From NCBI GenBank assembly GCA_030426085.1, contig JAUHYW010000006.1:62001-126000 (forward strand): a stretch of 64,000 nucleotides of DNA, written 5' to 3'. Shown here piece by piece: positions 26,078-34,091 of this stretch (the stretch's first letter is position 1; every line of letters begins with the position of its first letter). This DNA is from a bacterium (GTDB lineage: Bacteria > Myxococcota_A > Bradymonadia > UBA7976 > UBA1532). The notes beneath the pieces are model-generated. The model was not told where the DNA came from and searched no databases. It was given only the letters and a program-made list of their open reading frames with translations. The position numbers and the translations under genes are program-made.

Positions 26078-28858
26078 TCACTGCCGGTCGCGGCACTCGC
26101 CCTCGTAGTCGATGGGCACCCCGGCGCAGTCCGCCTCGCAGCGGTTGCCGTAGGTCCGGCCGTCCTCGCCGCACACCGGGGCGTAGATCTGGGGGCAGAT
26201 GCAGCCCTCGCCGCCGCCCACGCACCAGCCGGCGCACACGTCGCACGCCGGGCAGGTCGGATCCTGCATGCAGACGTCGGCCGCGTTGCACCGCTGGTCG
26301 GGCGCGCACTCCTGCGGGCCCCGGCACAGCCGCTCGCAGGCCTCGCCGCTCCAGATCTGGCCCTCGGGGCACATCATCGGCCGCTGCTCGCCGATGCAGC
26401 CACAACCGCAGCGGTTGGAGAACGCCTCACCGCCCTCTTCGCAGGCGAAGCGGATGACCGCGCACTGCGCCGGGTCGTCGCTGACGTAGCGCACCGCCGG
26501 GTCGTCGGGGTCGGGGCACGGCTGCTCGGCGAGGATGCACCCACATCCGCAGCGGTTGGAGAACATCTCGGCGCCCTCGGGGCACTGGAACAGGATCGCG
26601 GCGCACTCGGCGGGATCGTCGCCCATGTAGTCCACCCGGGGGTCGTCGGCCGGCGGGCACATCACCGCCGGCTGGCACCGGCCGTCGATGCACTGCTCGC
26701 CGTCGGCGCAGGGGCGGTCGGGGCCGCAGCCGACGGGCGCGTCGGGGCACTCCCCCTCACCGGCGATCGCCACCCCGGCGCAGCCGGCCTCGCAGGCGTT
26801 GCCGTAGGTCCGTCCGTCGGCCCCGCACACCGGATCGTAGATCTGGGGGCAGAAGCAGCCCTCGTCGGGCACGCAGACCCCGAGCGCGCAGCGCTGACCC
26901 ACGGGGCACGGCCGCTGGTCGTCGCAGTCGGCCGGCGCGTCGGGGCACTCGCCCTCGTCGACGATCATCACCCCGGCGCAGGCCGCCTCGCAGGCGTTGC
27001 CGTAGGTCCGCCCGTCGGCCCCGCACACCGGCGCGTAGATCGCGGGGCAGACGCAGCCCTCGATGGGCACGCAGGCCCCCTCGATGCACCGCTCACCCCG
27101 GGCGCACGGCGCGTCGGGCCCGCAGGCCGGCGGCTCTTCGATCGGGCGGCACACCTCGTCGATGCACGCCAGGCCCTCGCCGCAGTCGGCGTCGTCCCGG
27201 CAGGGCACCGCCGGACACTCGCCTTCGGCCACGATGCGCACCCCGGCGCACTCCGCCTCGCAGCGGTTGCCGTAGGTCCGCCCGTCCGACCCGCAGACCG
27301 GGGCATAGACGTCGGGGCAGATGCAGCCCTCGTCGGGCCGGCACACGCCCTCGACGCAGATCTGATCGCGGGGGCAGGGGCGCTCGGGGCCGCACTCGGC
27401 GGGCTCGACGACGTCCATGCAGACCCCCTCGACGCAGCGCTGGGCCTCGCCGCAGTCGGCGTCCGCCTCGCAGGGCCGGGGCCCCTCCTGGGCGATGCAG
27501 CCGCAGCCGCAGGCGTTCGAGAAGCCCCGCTCGCCCTGGTCGCAGCCGAAGTCGATGACCGCGCACTCCAGCGGATCACGGCTGATGTAGCTCACCCGGG
27601 GGTCGTCCGGATCGGGGCACTCGGGGGCCGGGTTGCAGGCGCAGATCTCGCAGCCCCGCTCGTCGGTGCGGAACCCGAACTCGCAGAACAGCTCGCACAG
27701 CACCGGCTCGCAGACCGGCTCGTCGGGCACGCAGGCGCCGTCGACACAGCGCTCGCCCTCGGCGCACATCCCGTCGTCCCGGCACAGGCAGCGCAGCCGG
27801 CACTGGCCCTCGACGCAGGCCGCCTCGCAGTTGGCCGCGCCCGGCTGGGGGCAGTCGGCGTCGGCCTCGCACACCGGCGCCTCGCAGCGGCCCTCGCCGA
27901 CGACGTCGACCCCGGCGCACTCGGCGAAGCAGGCGTTGGGGTAGGTCTCGCCGTCGGCCCCGCACACCGGGTCGAAGTTCTCGGGGCAGATGCAGGGCTC
28001 GGCGGGCATGCAGCCGCAGCCGCACTCGCTGAAGAAGGCCTGCTCACCCGGCTCGCAGGCGAAGCGGATGCGGGCGCACTGCTCGGGGCTGTCGCCGAGG
28101 TAGCGCACCCCGGGCGCGTTCGGATCGGGGCAGTCCTCGGGGCGCGGCTGGCACTCGCAGATCGCGCAGCCCCGGTCGTCGGTGCGGAAGCCGAACTCAC
28201 AGGCCAGATCGCAGAGGAGCTCCTCGCACTCACCCGGCTCGCACTCGCCCTCGGAGGCCACGTCGACCCCCGCGCAGCGGGCCTGGCAGGCGTTGCCGTA
28301 GGTCATCCCGTCGGCCCCGCAGACCGGCATGAAGACATCGGGACAGTCACAGGCCCGGGGCCGGCAGCGGCCCTCGACGCAGCGCTCGCCCTCGGCGCAG
28401 TCGGCGTCGGCCTCGCACGCGGCGGGGCGGCACTCGACCCGGCAGGCGCCCTCGACGCAGAGGGCCCGGCAGTCGGGGTCGTCCGGCTGGGCGCAATCGT
28501 CGGCGGCGCGGCACTCGCCCTCGCCTTCCCCTTCGCCCTCGCCTTCCCCTTCGCCTTCGCCCTCGCCCTCTCCTTCGCCTTCGCCTTCGCCCTCGCCCTC
28601 GCCCTCTCCTTCGCCTTCGCCCTCGCCCTCTCCTTCGCCCTCGCCCTCTCCTTCGCCCTCGCCCTCTCCTTCGCCCTCTCCTTCGCCCTCTCCTTCGCCC
28701 TCGCCCTCTCCTTCGCCTTCCCCTTCTCCTTCACCGCCCATGCTGCCGTCGACAGTGGGTGAGCCGGCGTCTTCGTCGTCGCCGCCGGTGTCGATGTTGC
28801 AGCCGAAGAGCGCGATCGCCAGCAAGAGTGGCCAGGCGCCGAGACGTGTGACGGGCAT
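26078..28858 (-). CDS. Lipoprotein with six Kazal-type and two antistasin-like modules
   Basis: 926 residues. A signal peptide with lipobox ([10 protein letters not shown]) follows ATG 28858, which has GGGGAGGGGAG upstream. Residues about 42-114 are a Gly-Glu repeat. The rest is Cys-rich. I count six Kazal modules, each of the form PVCGADGxTYGNxCxAxCAGV. Two are antistasin-like units ([34 protein letters not shown]). Four copies of a CPDPDDPxVxY...FSNxCGCGC module are also present. Kazal and antistasin folds are serine-protease inhibitors in animals, so this may be a surface inhibitor array or a multivalent binder. Inhibition is inferred from fold; the reactive-site residues were not tested. 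Confidence 0.87.
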   Translation of the reverse strand: MPVTRLGAWPLLLAIALFGCNIDTGGDDEDAGSPTVDGSMGGEGEGEGEGEGEGEGEGEGEGEGEGEGEGEGEGEGEGEGEGEGEGEGEGEGEGEGEGEGEGEGEGEGEGEGEGECRAADDCAQPDDPDCRALCVEGACRVECRPAACEADADCAEGERCVEGRCRPRACDCPDVFMPVCGADGMTYGNACQARCAGVDVASEGECEPGECEELLCDLACEFGFRTDDRGCAICECQPRPEDCPDPNAPGVRYLGDSPEQCARIRFACEPGEQAFFSECGCGCMPAEPCICPENFDPVCGADGETYPNACFAECAGVDVVGEGRCEAPVCEADADCPQPGAANCEAACVEGQCRLRCLCRDDGMCAEGERCVDGACVPDEPVCEPVLCELFCEFGFRTDERGCEICACNPAPECPDPDDPRVSYISRDPLECAVIDFGCDQGERGFSNACGCGCIAQEGPRPCEADADCGEAQRCVEGVCMDVVEPAECGPERPCPRDQICVEGVCRPDEGCICPDVYAPVCGSDGRTYGNRCEAECAGVRIVAEGECPAVPCRDDADCGEGLACIDEVCRPIEEPPACGPDAPCARGERCIEGACVPIEGCVCPAIYAPVCGADGRTYGNACEAACAGVMIVDEGECPDAPADCDDQRPCPVGQRCALGVCVPDEGCFCPQIYDPVCGADGRTYGNACEAGCAGVAIAGEGECPDAPVGCGPDRPCADGEQCIDGRCQPAVMCPPADDPRVDYMGDDPAECAAILFQCPEGAEMFSNRCGCGCILAEQPCPDPDDPAVRYVSDDPAQCAVIRFACEEGGEAFSNRCGCGCIGEQRPMMCPEGQIWSGEACERLCRGPQECAPDQRCNAADVCMQDPTCPACDVCAGWCVGGGEGCICPQIYAPVCGEDGRTYGNRCEADCAGVPIDYEGECRDRQ
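28515..28734. repeat. Hexanucleotide repeat coding (Gly-Glu)n
   Basis: About 220 bp of imperfect GAGGGC/GAAGGC hexamers (minus-strand sense) encode some 73 alternating Gly and Glu residues between the lipid anchor and the first Cys module. It probably makes an extended, acidic stalk. Hexamer gains or losses would keep the frame, so the length may vary between strains. Confidence 0.93.
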
Positions 28859-29018
28859 ATCTCCCCCTCCCCGAGTTCTGGTGCGGAGCCGCCTGCGCGG
28901 CCCCTCGATTCGACCATGTACGCTCAGTCCGATGCTACCGCTGCGACCACCGTGACGTCCGGCGCATCACGCCCCCGGTCGCGCCCCCCGCACCATCGAG
29001 CCCGCCGTGGAGCCCGCC

Positions 29019-29210
29019 ATGAGCCCCGAAGTCGCCGCCCTCGAGGCCCGCATCGTCGAGTTGGAGATCCGCTACAGCCACCAGGACGCCACGCTGGAGA
29101 CCCTCAGCGAGCTGGTGCGGGAGCAATACGAGACCATCGAGGCGCTGCGCCGCGCGCTGAAAGCCCTGCGGGCGCAGATGGACGAGGCCCGGAGCGGGCC
29201 GCTCGGCTGA
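29019..29210 (+). CDS. slyX: SlyX family protein
   Basis: 63 residues starting at ATG 29019 (a GTG four codons upstream is also possible). The whole protein is a heptad coiled coil: ALEARIVELEIRYSHQDATL, then ETLSELVREQYETIEALRRAL. This matches SlyX in length, in the ELEIR...QD.TLE.L core, and in the second helix. SlyX function is unknown. It sits alone between two Cys-rich lipoprotein genes. Confidence 0.85.
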   Translation: MSPEVAALEARIVELEIRYSHQDATLETLSELVREQYETIEALRRALKALRAQMDEARSGPLG

Positions 29211-29220
29211 CGGGCTCCTG

Positions 29221-30468
29221 TCAGGGGAAGCAGGTGTTCCACTCCTGGGGGCAGGTCTGATCGCAGACCTGAGCCGGGATGCAGCCGGTGGCGACGGCGC
29301 AGTCCGACAGCGCGTACCACTGGAGGTAACCCAGGGCCGACGCCTGCTCGAAGCAGGCGTCGATGCACGGCTGGTCGTTGTTGTTGCAGTCGTTGAGGCA
29401 GTTGTTGAGTTGCTGGCAGCTCGAGTTGCCCTGGGGGTAGGGGATGTCGCCGAGGCAGCCGTCGAGCTCGGCCCCGCAATACGCCCGCTGGCAGGGGCCG
29501 TAATTGCCGCAGTCGTTCTCGGCGATGCACTCGAGGACCTGATCGAACTCTTCGAGGGCCGCCGCCGGCGTATTCAGGGCGCAGTCGCGGGGGCAGGCGT
29601 TGTCGCCCGCGGGGCACTCGCCGAGGCAGGTGTTGAACTGATCGCAGGTCAGGTCGGCCGCCGGGCGGGGGCCGAAGCAGGCGTCGTGCTCGGCGGCGCA
29701 CTCGAACAGCGCGCAGGTCCGATCACCGGCCGGGCACCCTTCGAACGACGCGCAGTCCCGATAGGCGTCGTGGGTCGCCCGCGCGGCCGGATCGGCCTGG
29801 GTCTGGCAGTCGGCGGCGCAGCCGAAGTCATTGCCGCAGCCCACGATGCAGGTGTCGAGCGCGGGGCAGTCCAAGCCCGGCTCACCCTCTCCTTCGCCCT
29901 CGCCCTCCCCTTCGCCCTCGCCCTCTCCTTCACCCTCGCCCTCGCCCTCGCCCTCGCCCCCGCCATCGGGCACGCAATAGTTCGAGACGTGGCACATGAA
30001 ACCGTCGGGGCAGGTCCCGTTGGGCCGGCAGAACTCGACGCAGATGGTGCCCTGCCCGGTGGCGAAGTCGACGCAGTCGTCGCCGGCGCAGTCGGTCTCG
30101 TCCTCGCACGGCGCGCCCGCCGGCAGCCCGCCCGGCTCGCCGCCGACCCCGCCCGCGCCCCCGCCCATGCCGCCCGCGCCGGGGTCGCCGCCCATCCCGC
30201 CCGCGCCGCCGCCCATGCCGCCCATGCCGGGGTCGCCGCCCATGCCGCCCGGCGTCATGTCCACCGGCGGCGGCACCTTCATGTCGACCGGGGTGACCAC
30301 GCCCCCGCTGCCTCCGGCCCCGCCCTGCCCACTCGGCGGGTCGAAGCCGAAGTCCAGCCGGGCGGCGTCGGCCGGCCCGCCGTCGGTCGGGTCGAGCGAT
30401 CCCCCGGCGCAGCCGATGAGGGTGAGGGTGAAGAGCGATGCGAGGAGGCCCGAGGGCATGCGAGACAT
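29221..30468 (-). CDS. Cys-rich lipoprotein with Gly/Met-rich and Gly-Glu repeats
   Basis: 415 residues. ATG at 30468 has AGGAG upstream, and a codon-11 Met of a longer frame is this start. The lipobox is LFTLTLIGC. Residues about 70-125 are glycine-rich (GMGGDPGAGGMGG), then a Cys module (CEDETDCAGDDC...CRPNGTCPDGFMC), then a Gly-Glu stalk (29881-29958). Four or five repeated helical Cys units of the form TCDQFNTCLGECPAGDNAC and SCQQLNNCLNDCNNNDQPC follow. The unit CxxLxxCxxxCxxxxxxC recurs in myxobacterial surface lipoproteins. Function unknown; surface binding is inferred. Confidence 0.83.
   Translation of the reverse strand: MSRMPSGLLASLFTLTLIGCAGGSLDPTDGGPADAARLDFGFDPPSGQGGAGGSGGVVTPVDMKVPPPVDMTPGGMGGDPGMGGMGGGAGGMGGDPGAGGMGGGAGGVGGEPGGLPAGAPCEDETDCAGDDCVDFATGQGTICVEFCRPNGTCPDGFMCHVSNYCVPDGGGEGEGEGEGEGEGEGEGEGEGEGEGEPGLDCPALDTCIVGCGNDFGCAADCQTQADPAARATHDAYRDCASFEGCPAGDRTCALFECAAEHDACFGPRPAADLTCDQFNTCLGECPAGDNACPRDCALNTPAAALEEFDQVLECIAENDCGNYGPCQRAYCGAELDGCLGDIPYPQGNSSCQQLNNCLNDCNNNDQPCIDACFEQASALGYLQWYALSDCAVATGCIPAQVCDQTCPQEWNTCFP
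29881..29958. repeat. Short hexanucleotide repeat coding (Gly-Glu)n
   Basis: About 78 bp of the same GAGGGC/GAAGGC hexamer family as at 28515-28734, coding an acidic Gly-Glu stalk in the next lipoprotein. The same repeat in two neighbouring, otherwise different lipoproteins suggests shared linker use or local copying. Confidence 0.88.
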
Positions 30469-30534
30469 GGCCGACTCCTGAGGGTGCTCCTTCGGCATAC
30501 CGCCACCGGCGGGGCGCCGTCCAGCGCGCCGGTA

Positions 30535-31053
30535 TCAGTCCCGCCCGCGCCAGGTCCAGTAGAAGTTCGCCAGATAATTCCAGCCGGTCGCCGCCGCGAT
30601 GCCCAGGAGCTGCGCCGGATACACCCCGGCCCCCACGTCGGGCGGGTCGCGCACCAGCCGCTGCACGTAATGCTGGAAGAACGGCCCCTCACCCTCGAAG
30701 TACAGCTCGATGGCCTCGGGCCCCTCCATCAGCCGCAGCAGCGCCACGATGCCCCCGAGGAAGACGAGCCACTGCAACACGCCCCCGATCAGCGATACGA
30801 GCTGGAAGCGCACCGCCCGGCCGAGCACGCTGCCCTCGCCCCGGTCGCCGAAGGTCCACCACTCGTTGATGACGAAGTTGCTCAGGATCGAGATCTCGAT
30901 CGCCCACGCCGAGGCGTAGCTCGAGCGCACCCCGCCCGCGGTGAGCGCGGCGAGCACCCCGAGGTTGACCAGCACCCCGCTCGCGCCCACGGCGCAGAAC
31001 TTGAGGAATCGCACGGTGAAGAAGGGCCGCAGGGCCTCGAAGAGTCGGGTCAC
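30535..31053 (-). CDS. GtrA family membrane protein
   Basis: 172 residues with four membrane segments. GtrA landmarks are clear: FLKFCAVGASGVLVNLGVL at the start, SNFVINEWWTFGDR in the middle and WNYLANFYWTWR at the end. GtrA-like proteins are thought to flip lipid-linked sugars such as undecaprenyl-phosphate-glucose across the inner membrane. No gtrB glycosyltransferase is adjacent. An insert of about 30 residues (EGPEAIELYFEGEGPFFQHY) before the last span is longer than usual. Confidence 0.9.
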   Translation of the reverse strand: MTRLFEALRPFFTVRFLKFCAVGASGVLVNLGVLAALTAGGVRSSYASAWAIEISILSNFVINEWWTFGDRGEGSVLGRAVRFQLVSLIGGVLQWLVFLGGIVALLRLMEGPEAIELYFEGEGPFFQHYVQRLVRDPPDVGAGVYPAQLLGIAAATGWNYLANFYWTWRGRD

Positions 31054-31109
31054 GGGCGGGTGTCGGGGGCAATCATGCCCGCCGGAGTATCACCGGGGCC
31101 CGGGGGCGG

Positions 31110-32117
31110 TCAACGCGGGGCCTCGACCGCCGCCTCGTCGTCGCCCGAGGCCAGCGACCGCCCGATGTGGACCAGCGCGTCCCCCCGGTGCACCACCGGG
31201 TTGTTCGCCCGGCCGATCACCACCCCGTCGAACGGCGCCTTGAGCCTGGCCACCACCCGCCCGAAGACATCGACGATGCGCCCGATACGGGCCTTGCCCA
31301 CCACCTCGTCGCCGGCCTCGACGTCCAGTTCGACCATGCCCGAGCGCGGCGCCCGGACCCAGCTCGACTTGCCCAGCCGGCGGGTCGGCGACCCCGGCGC
31401 CGGCGGCGGGATCATGCCCAGGTGCCCCAGCAGCCGCTGGACACCCTCGACCCCCACCCGCACCGCCTTCGAATCGAAGCGCAGACCCTCGCCGCCCTCG
31501 TAGAGCAGGCAGCGGACCCCGGCCGCGGTCGCCGCCCGGCGCAGCGAACCCTGGCGCTCGGTGCCGTGCAGCGAGACCGGCGCGGCGAACGCCTCGGCCA
31601 GCGCCCGGGTCTCGGGGTCGTCCAGGTTGGCCCGCACCTGGGGCAGGTTGCTGCGCATCAGCGAGCCGGTGTGCAGGTCGACGCCCACGTCCGACCCCCG
31701 GATGACGGTCTCCATGAGCATGTTCGCCAGCCGCCCGGCCAGCGACCCCCGGGCCGAGCCGGGGAAGGCCCGGTTCAGATCACGGCGGTCGGGCAGATAG
31801 CGCGACTGCGCCGCCACCGCGAAGCCATTGGCCACCGGCGCGGCCACCACCGACCCCCGCAGCGTCGCCGGCTGCAAGCGGCGCATCGTGCGCCAGATGA
31901 TCGGCAGCCCGTTCAGCTCGTCGCCGTGCACCGCCGCCGTCAGGAAGACCCGCGGCCCGGGGCGGGCTCCGTGCACCACCGTGATCGGCAGCTCGATCGG
32001 ACTCTGGATCGGCGAACGGGCCACCAGCACGCTGAACTCGAGGCGGCTGCCCGCCGGCACGGCGCGCTCGCCGATCGTCAGCGCCGGCGGCGCGCCCTCA
32101 GTGACGGAGGAGGTCAT
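31110..32117 (-). CDS. Succinylglutamate desuccinylase/aspartoacylase family metalloenzyme
   Basis: 335 residues. The M14-type zinc site is seen in [11 protein letters not shown] (His and Glu ligands) and later VDLHTGS (third ligand), with DLNRAFPG between them, as in AstE/AspA enzymes. The C-terminal beta region ([18 protein letters not shown]) is the usual extra domain. Its start lies inside the end of rimK (20-bp overlap, different frame). Neighbouring a ligase that adds glutamate, it may trim or hydrolyse related amides. That partnership is inferred. Confidence 0.9.
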   Translation of the reverse strand: MTSSVTEGAPPALTIGERAVPAGSRLEFSVLVARSPIQSPIELPITVVHGARPGPRVFLTAAVHGDELNGLPIIWRTMRRLQPATLRGSVVAAPVANGFAVAAQSRYLPDRRDLNRAFPGSARGSLAGRLANMLMETVIRGSDVGVDLHTGSLMRSNLPQVRANLDDPETRALAEAFAAPVSLHGTERQGSLRRAATAAGVRCLLYEGGEGLRFDSKAVRVGVEGVQRLLGHLGMIPPPAPGSPTRRLGKSSWVRAPRSGMVELDVEAGDEVVGKARIGRIVDVFGRVVARLKAPFDGVVIGRANNPVVHRGDALVHIGRSLASGDDEAAVEAPR

Positions 32118-33003
32118 CAGAGCTGCCCCGGGACGCGTTGGCCACCACGAAGTCGATGATCGCGCCGGCCACGTCGGCCCCGGTGTAGGTCTCGATGCCC
32201 TCGAGCCCCGGCGACGAGTTGACCTCCATCACCACCGGCCCGTCGTTGCTGCGCAGCATGTCGACCCCGGCCACCCGCAGCCCCATCGCCTCGGCCGCCG
32301 CCAGCGCCGTCTTGCGCTCGTCGACGCTCAGATCCTCGGCCTGGGCGTGCCCCCCGCGGTGCAGGTTCGAGCGGAACTCCCCCGGGGCCCCCTGCCGCTT
32401 CATGCTGGCCACCACCCGGTCGCCCACCACGAACGCCCGGATGTCGCTGCCCTTCGACTCGGCGACGAACTGCTGCACCAGGATGTTGGCGTCCAGCCCG
32501 CGGAACGCCTCGATCACCGACCGGGCCGCCCCATCGGTCTCACACAGCACGATGCCGATGCCCTGGGTGCCCTCGAGCAGCTTGACCACCAGCGGCGTGC
32601 CGCCCACCGACGCGATGAGGCCGTCGATGTCCTTGACGCTGTGGGCCATGCCGGTCACCGGCAGCCCGACCCCCTTGCGGGCCAGGATCTGCAGCGCCCG
32701 CAGCTTGTCCCGGGACCGGGTGATGGCCTGGGCCGGGTTGACCGAGTAGGTGCCCATCATCTCGAACTGCCGCACCACCGCGCAGCCGTAGAACGTCGCC
32801 GACACGCCGATACGGGGGATGATCGCCTGGATGTCGCCCATCGGCCGCCCCTGGTAGACCACGTCGGGCTCGGACGACGCGATGGTCATCCGGCACCGCA
32901 GGAAGTCCACGATCTCGATGGCGTGGCCCCGCTTGCGCCCGGCTTCGATGAGCCGCTTCGTCGAGTAGAGTTCGGGGTTGCGGGACAGGACGGCGAGCTT
33001 CAT
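32098..33003 (-). CDS. rimK: RimK family ATP-grasp alpha-L-glutamate ligase
   Basis: 301 residues, normal for RimK, which adds glutamate residues to the C-terminus of ribosomal protein S6 using ATP. Diagnostic segments are [58 protein letters not shown] (ATP-grasp), [20 protein letters not shown] and [14 protein letters not shown] (metal and ATP ligands). It is upstream of and overlaps the AstE/AspA-type gene. The 196-bp gap between rimK and the TIR-receiver gene holds a short inverted repeat (CGCCCG/CGGGCG near 33034) and no gene. Confidence 0.96.
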   Translation of the reverse strand: MKLAVLSRNPELYSTKRLIEAGRKRGHAIEIVDFLRCRMTIASSEPDVVYQGRPMGDIQAIIPRIGVSATFYGCAVVRQFEMMGTYSVNPAQAITRSRDKLRALQILARKGVGLPVTGMAHSVKDIDGLIASVGGTPLVVKLLEGTQGIGIVLCETDGAARSVIEAFRGLDANILVQQFVAESKGSDIRAFVVGDRVVASMKRQGAPGEFRSNLHRGGHAQAEDLSVDERKTALAAAEAMGLRVAGVDMLRSNDGPVVMEVNSSPGLEGIETYTGADVAGAIIDFVVANASRGSSDDLLRH

Positions 33004-33199
33004 CGGACCTCCTCGGTGGCGATCCGTCTTCGCCCGTCGCGGGCGTGGGGGTCAAGGCCGAATGGCCGAAGGAGCGCCTGGACACACGCAGCACACGGGC
33101 ACAGGCGACGGGCCTTGCGGCACGGGATGGGACGAACTGAGCTGCTGATGGGCCCGGGCTCGGAAACCGCCTTGGATCGACGAGTCGCGAGGGGCTCGG

Positions 33200-34084
33200 T
33201 CAGCGGAATGTGCGCCAGTATCGCGGGCGCTCGAGAACGTCAATGCATAGATGCACAATTTCCTGGTGGTTGTCGGCTATGCCGAACGCATAGGGTGGAA
33301 CACCACGCTCCGGTTCGAAGCGATAGACCGAGAAAATGGTCGGCCGATGCAATCCCTCCCTGATGGCTCTCACCAGAAAGCGTTGGCCCTCATCCGGGAT
33401 GCCGCCTCGACGCATATCTGATATCACGACATCGACGTCTTGCTTCCGGAGTATTCGAAGCGCCTCATCGGTGGTCGTAGTTTCCGAGATACTGACGCCA
33501 TGTCGTCGGAGAACGGCCGTTGTCAAATGCATGGTCTCCGGATAGTCATTAACTATCAGGACATGAGCCGAAGCAAGCCTACGATGCCCTCTCTGTGCCC
33601 GTCCGTGGAGCCCCCGGGTCCAATCGGCATCACTGGCTCGCGAGGCGGTGATTCCGAAGATGTCGCGTGTCAATCGGCCCAATAGCTCGTCCCATACTCC
33701 ATCCAGACCCTGACTCGAGTCGAGGTACCGCCGACCCTGCAAACCCGTCGGCAAGGGACATTCGTCGCAGATCAACGGTAGAATCCTGGGCGTTCCCCCT
33801 TTACGCTCGCACTTCAGAGCGAAGGCCAACTCACGTTGGACCCATTCGGATCGATTTGCAGCTCGTGACCACAGGAGGACGAGGTGGCTGCATTGAGAGA
33901 TGGACCATGCAAGTTCCCTCCAAATGTCGTCCCCTACTCGAATGTGAGCGTGATCGAGGTATGCGGGTATATGCTCACTCTCCAGTCGTTGATGGAGTTG
34001 TCGAGCCAAGAACTCATGTGAGCCGCTGAAGCTGAGGAAAACCTTCGCAGCCACTGTCCGATCTCTTTGAGCTTTACGAGCCAT
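33200..34084 (-). CDS. TIR domain fused to a response-regulator receiver domain
   Basis: 294 residues. The TIR domain (about 13-140) has KVFLSFSGSHEFLARQLHQR, a conserved middle HLVLLWSRAANRSEWVQREL with Glu85 at the usual catalytic-Glu site of TIR NADases, and LPLICDECPLP. A receiver-like domain follows at about 173-285 (HVLIVNDYPETMHLTTAVLR), with Asp180, phosphoacceptor Asp223 in VVISDM and Ser252. The conserved receiver Lys is not evident. The gene is AT-richer than its neighbours, suggesting transfer. It starts 7 bp after the FG-GAP gene's stop. It could be a phosphorylation-gated NAD+-consuming or scaffolding protein. TIR plus receiver is clear; activity is inferred. Confidence 0.82.
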   Translation of the reverse strand: MARKAQRDRTVAAKVFLSFSGSHEFLARQLHQRLESEHIPAYLDHAHIRVGDDIWRELAWSISQCSHLVLLWSRAANRSEWVQRELAFALKCERKGGTPRILPLICDECPLPTGLQGRRYLDSSQGLDGVWDELLGRLTRDIFGITASRASDADWTRGLHGRAQRGHRRLASAHVLIVNDYPETMHLTTAVLRRHGVSISETTTTDEALRILRKQDVDVVISDMRRGGIPDEGQRFLVRAIREGLHRPTIFSVYRFEPERGVPPYAFGIADNHQEIVHLCIDVLERPRYWRTFR

Positions 34085-34091
34085 AGCAATC

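Noticed and set aside
28515-28734. A transposon or phage-like insertion
   Set aside because: The repeat is in frame and codes a regular Gly-Glu stalk, seen again in the next lipoprotein.
33030-33050. Intrinsic terminator at CGCCCG/CGGGCG
   Set aside because: The hairpin stem is only six base pairs and no T-run follows on either strand.
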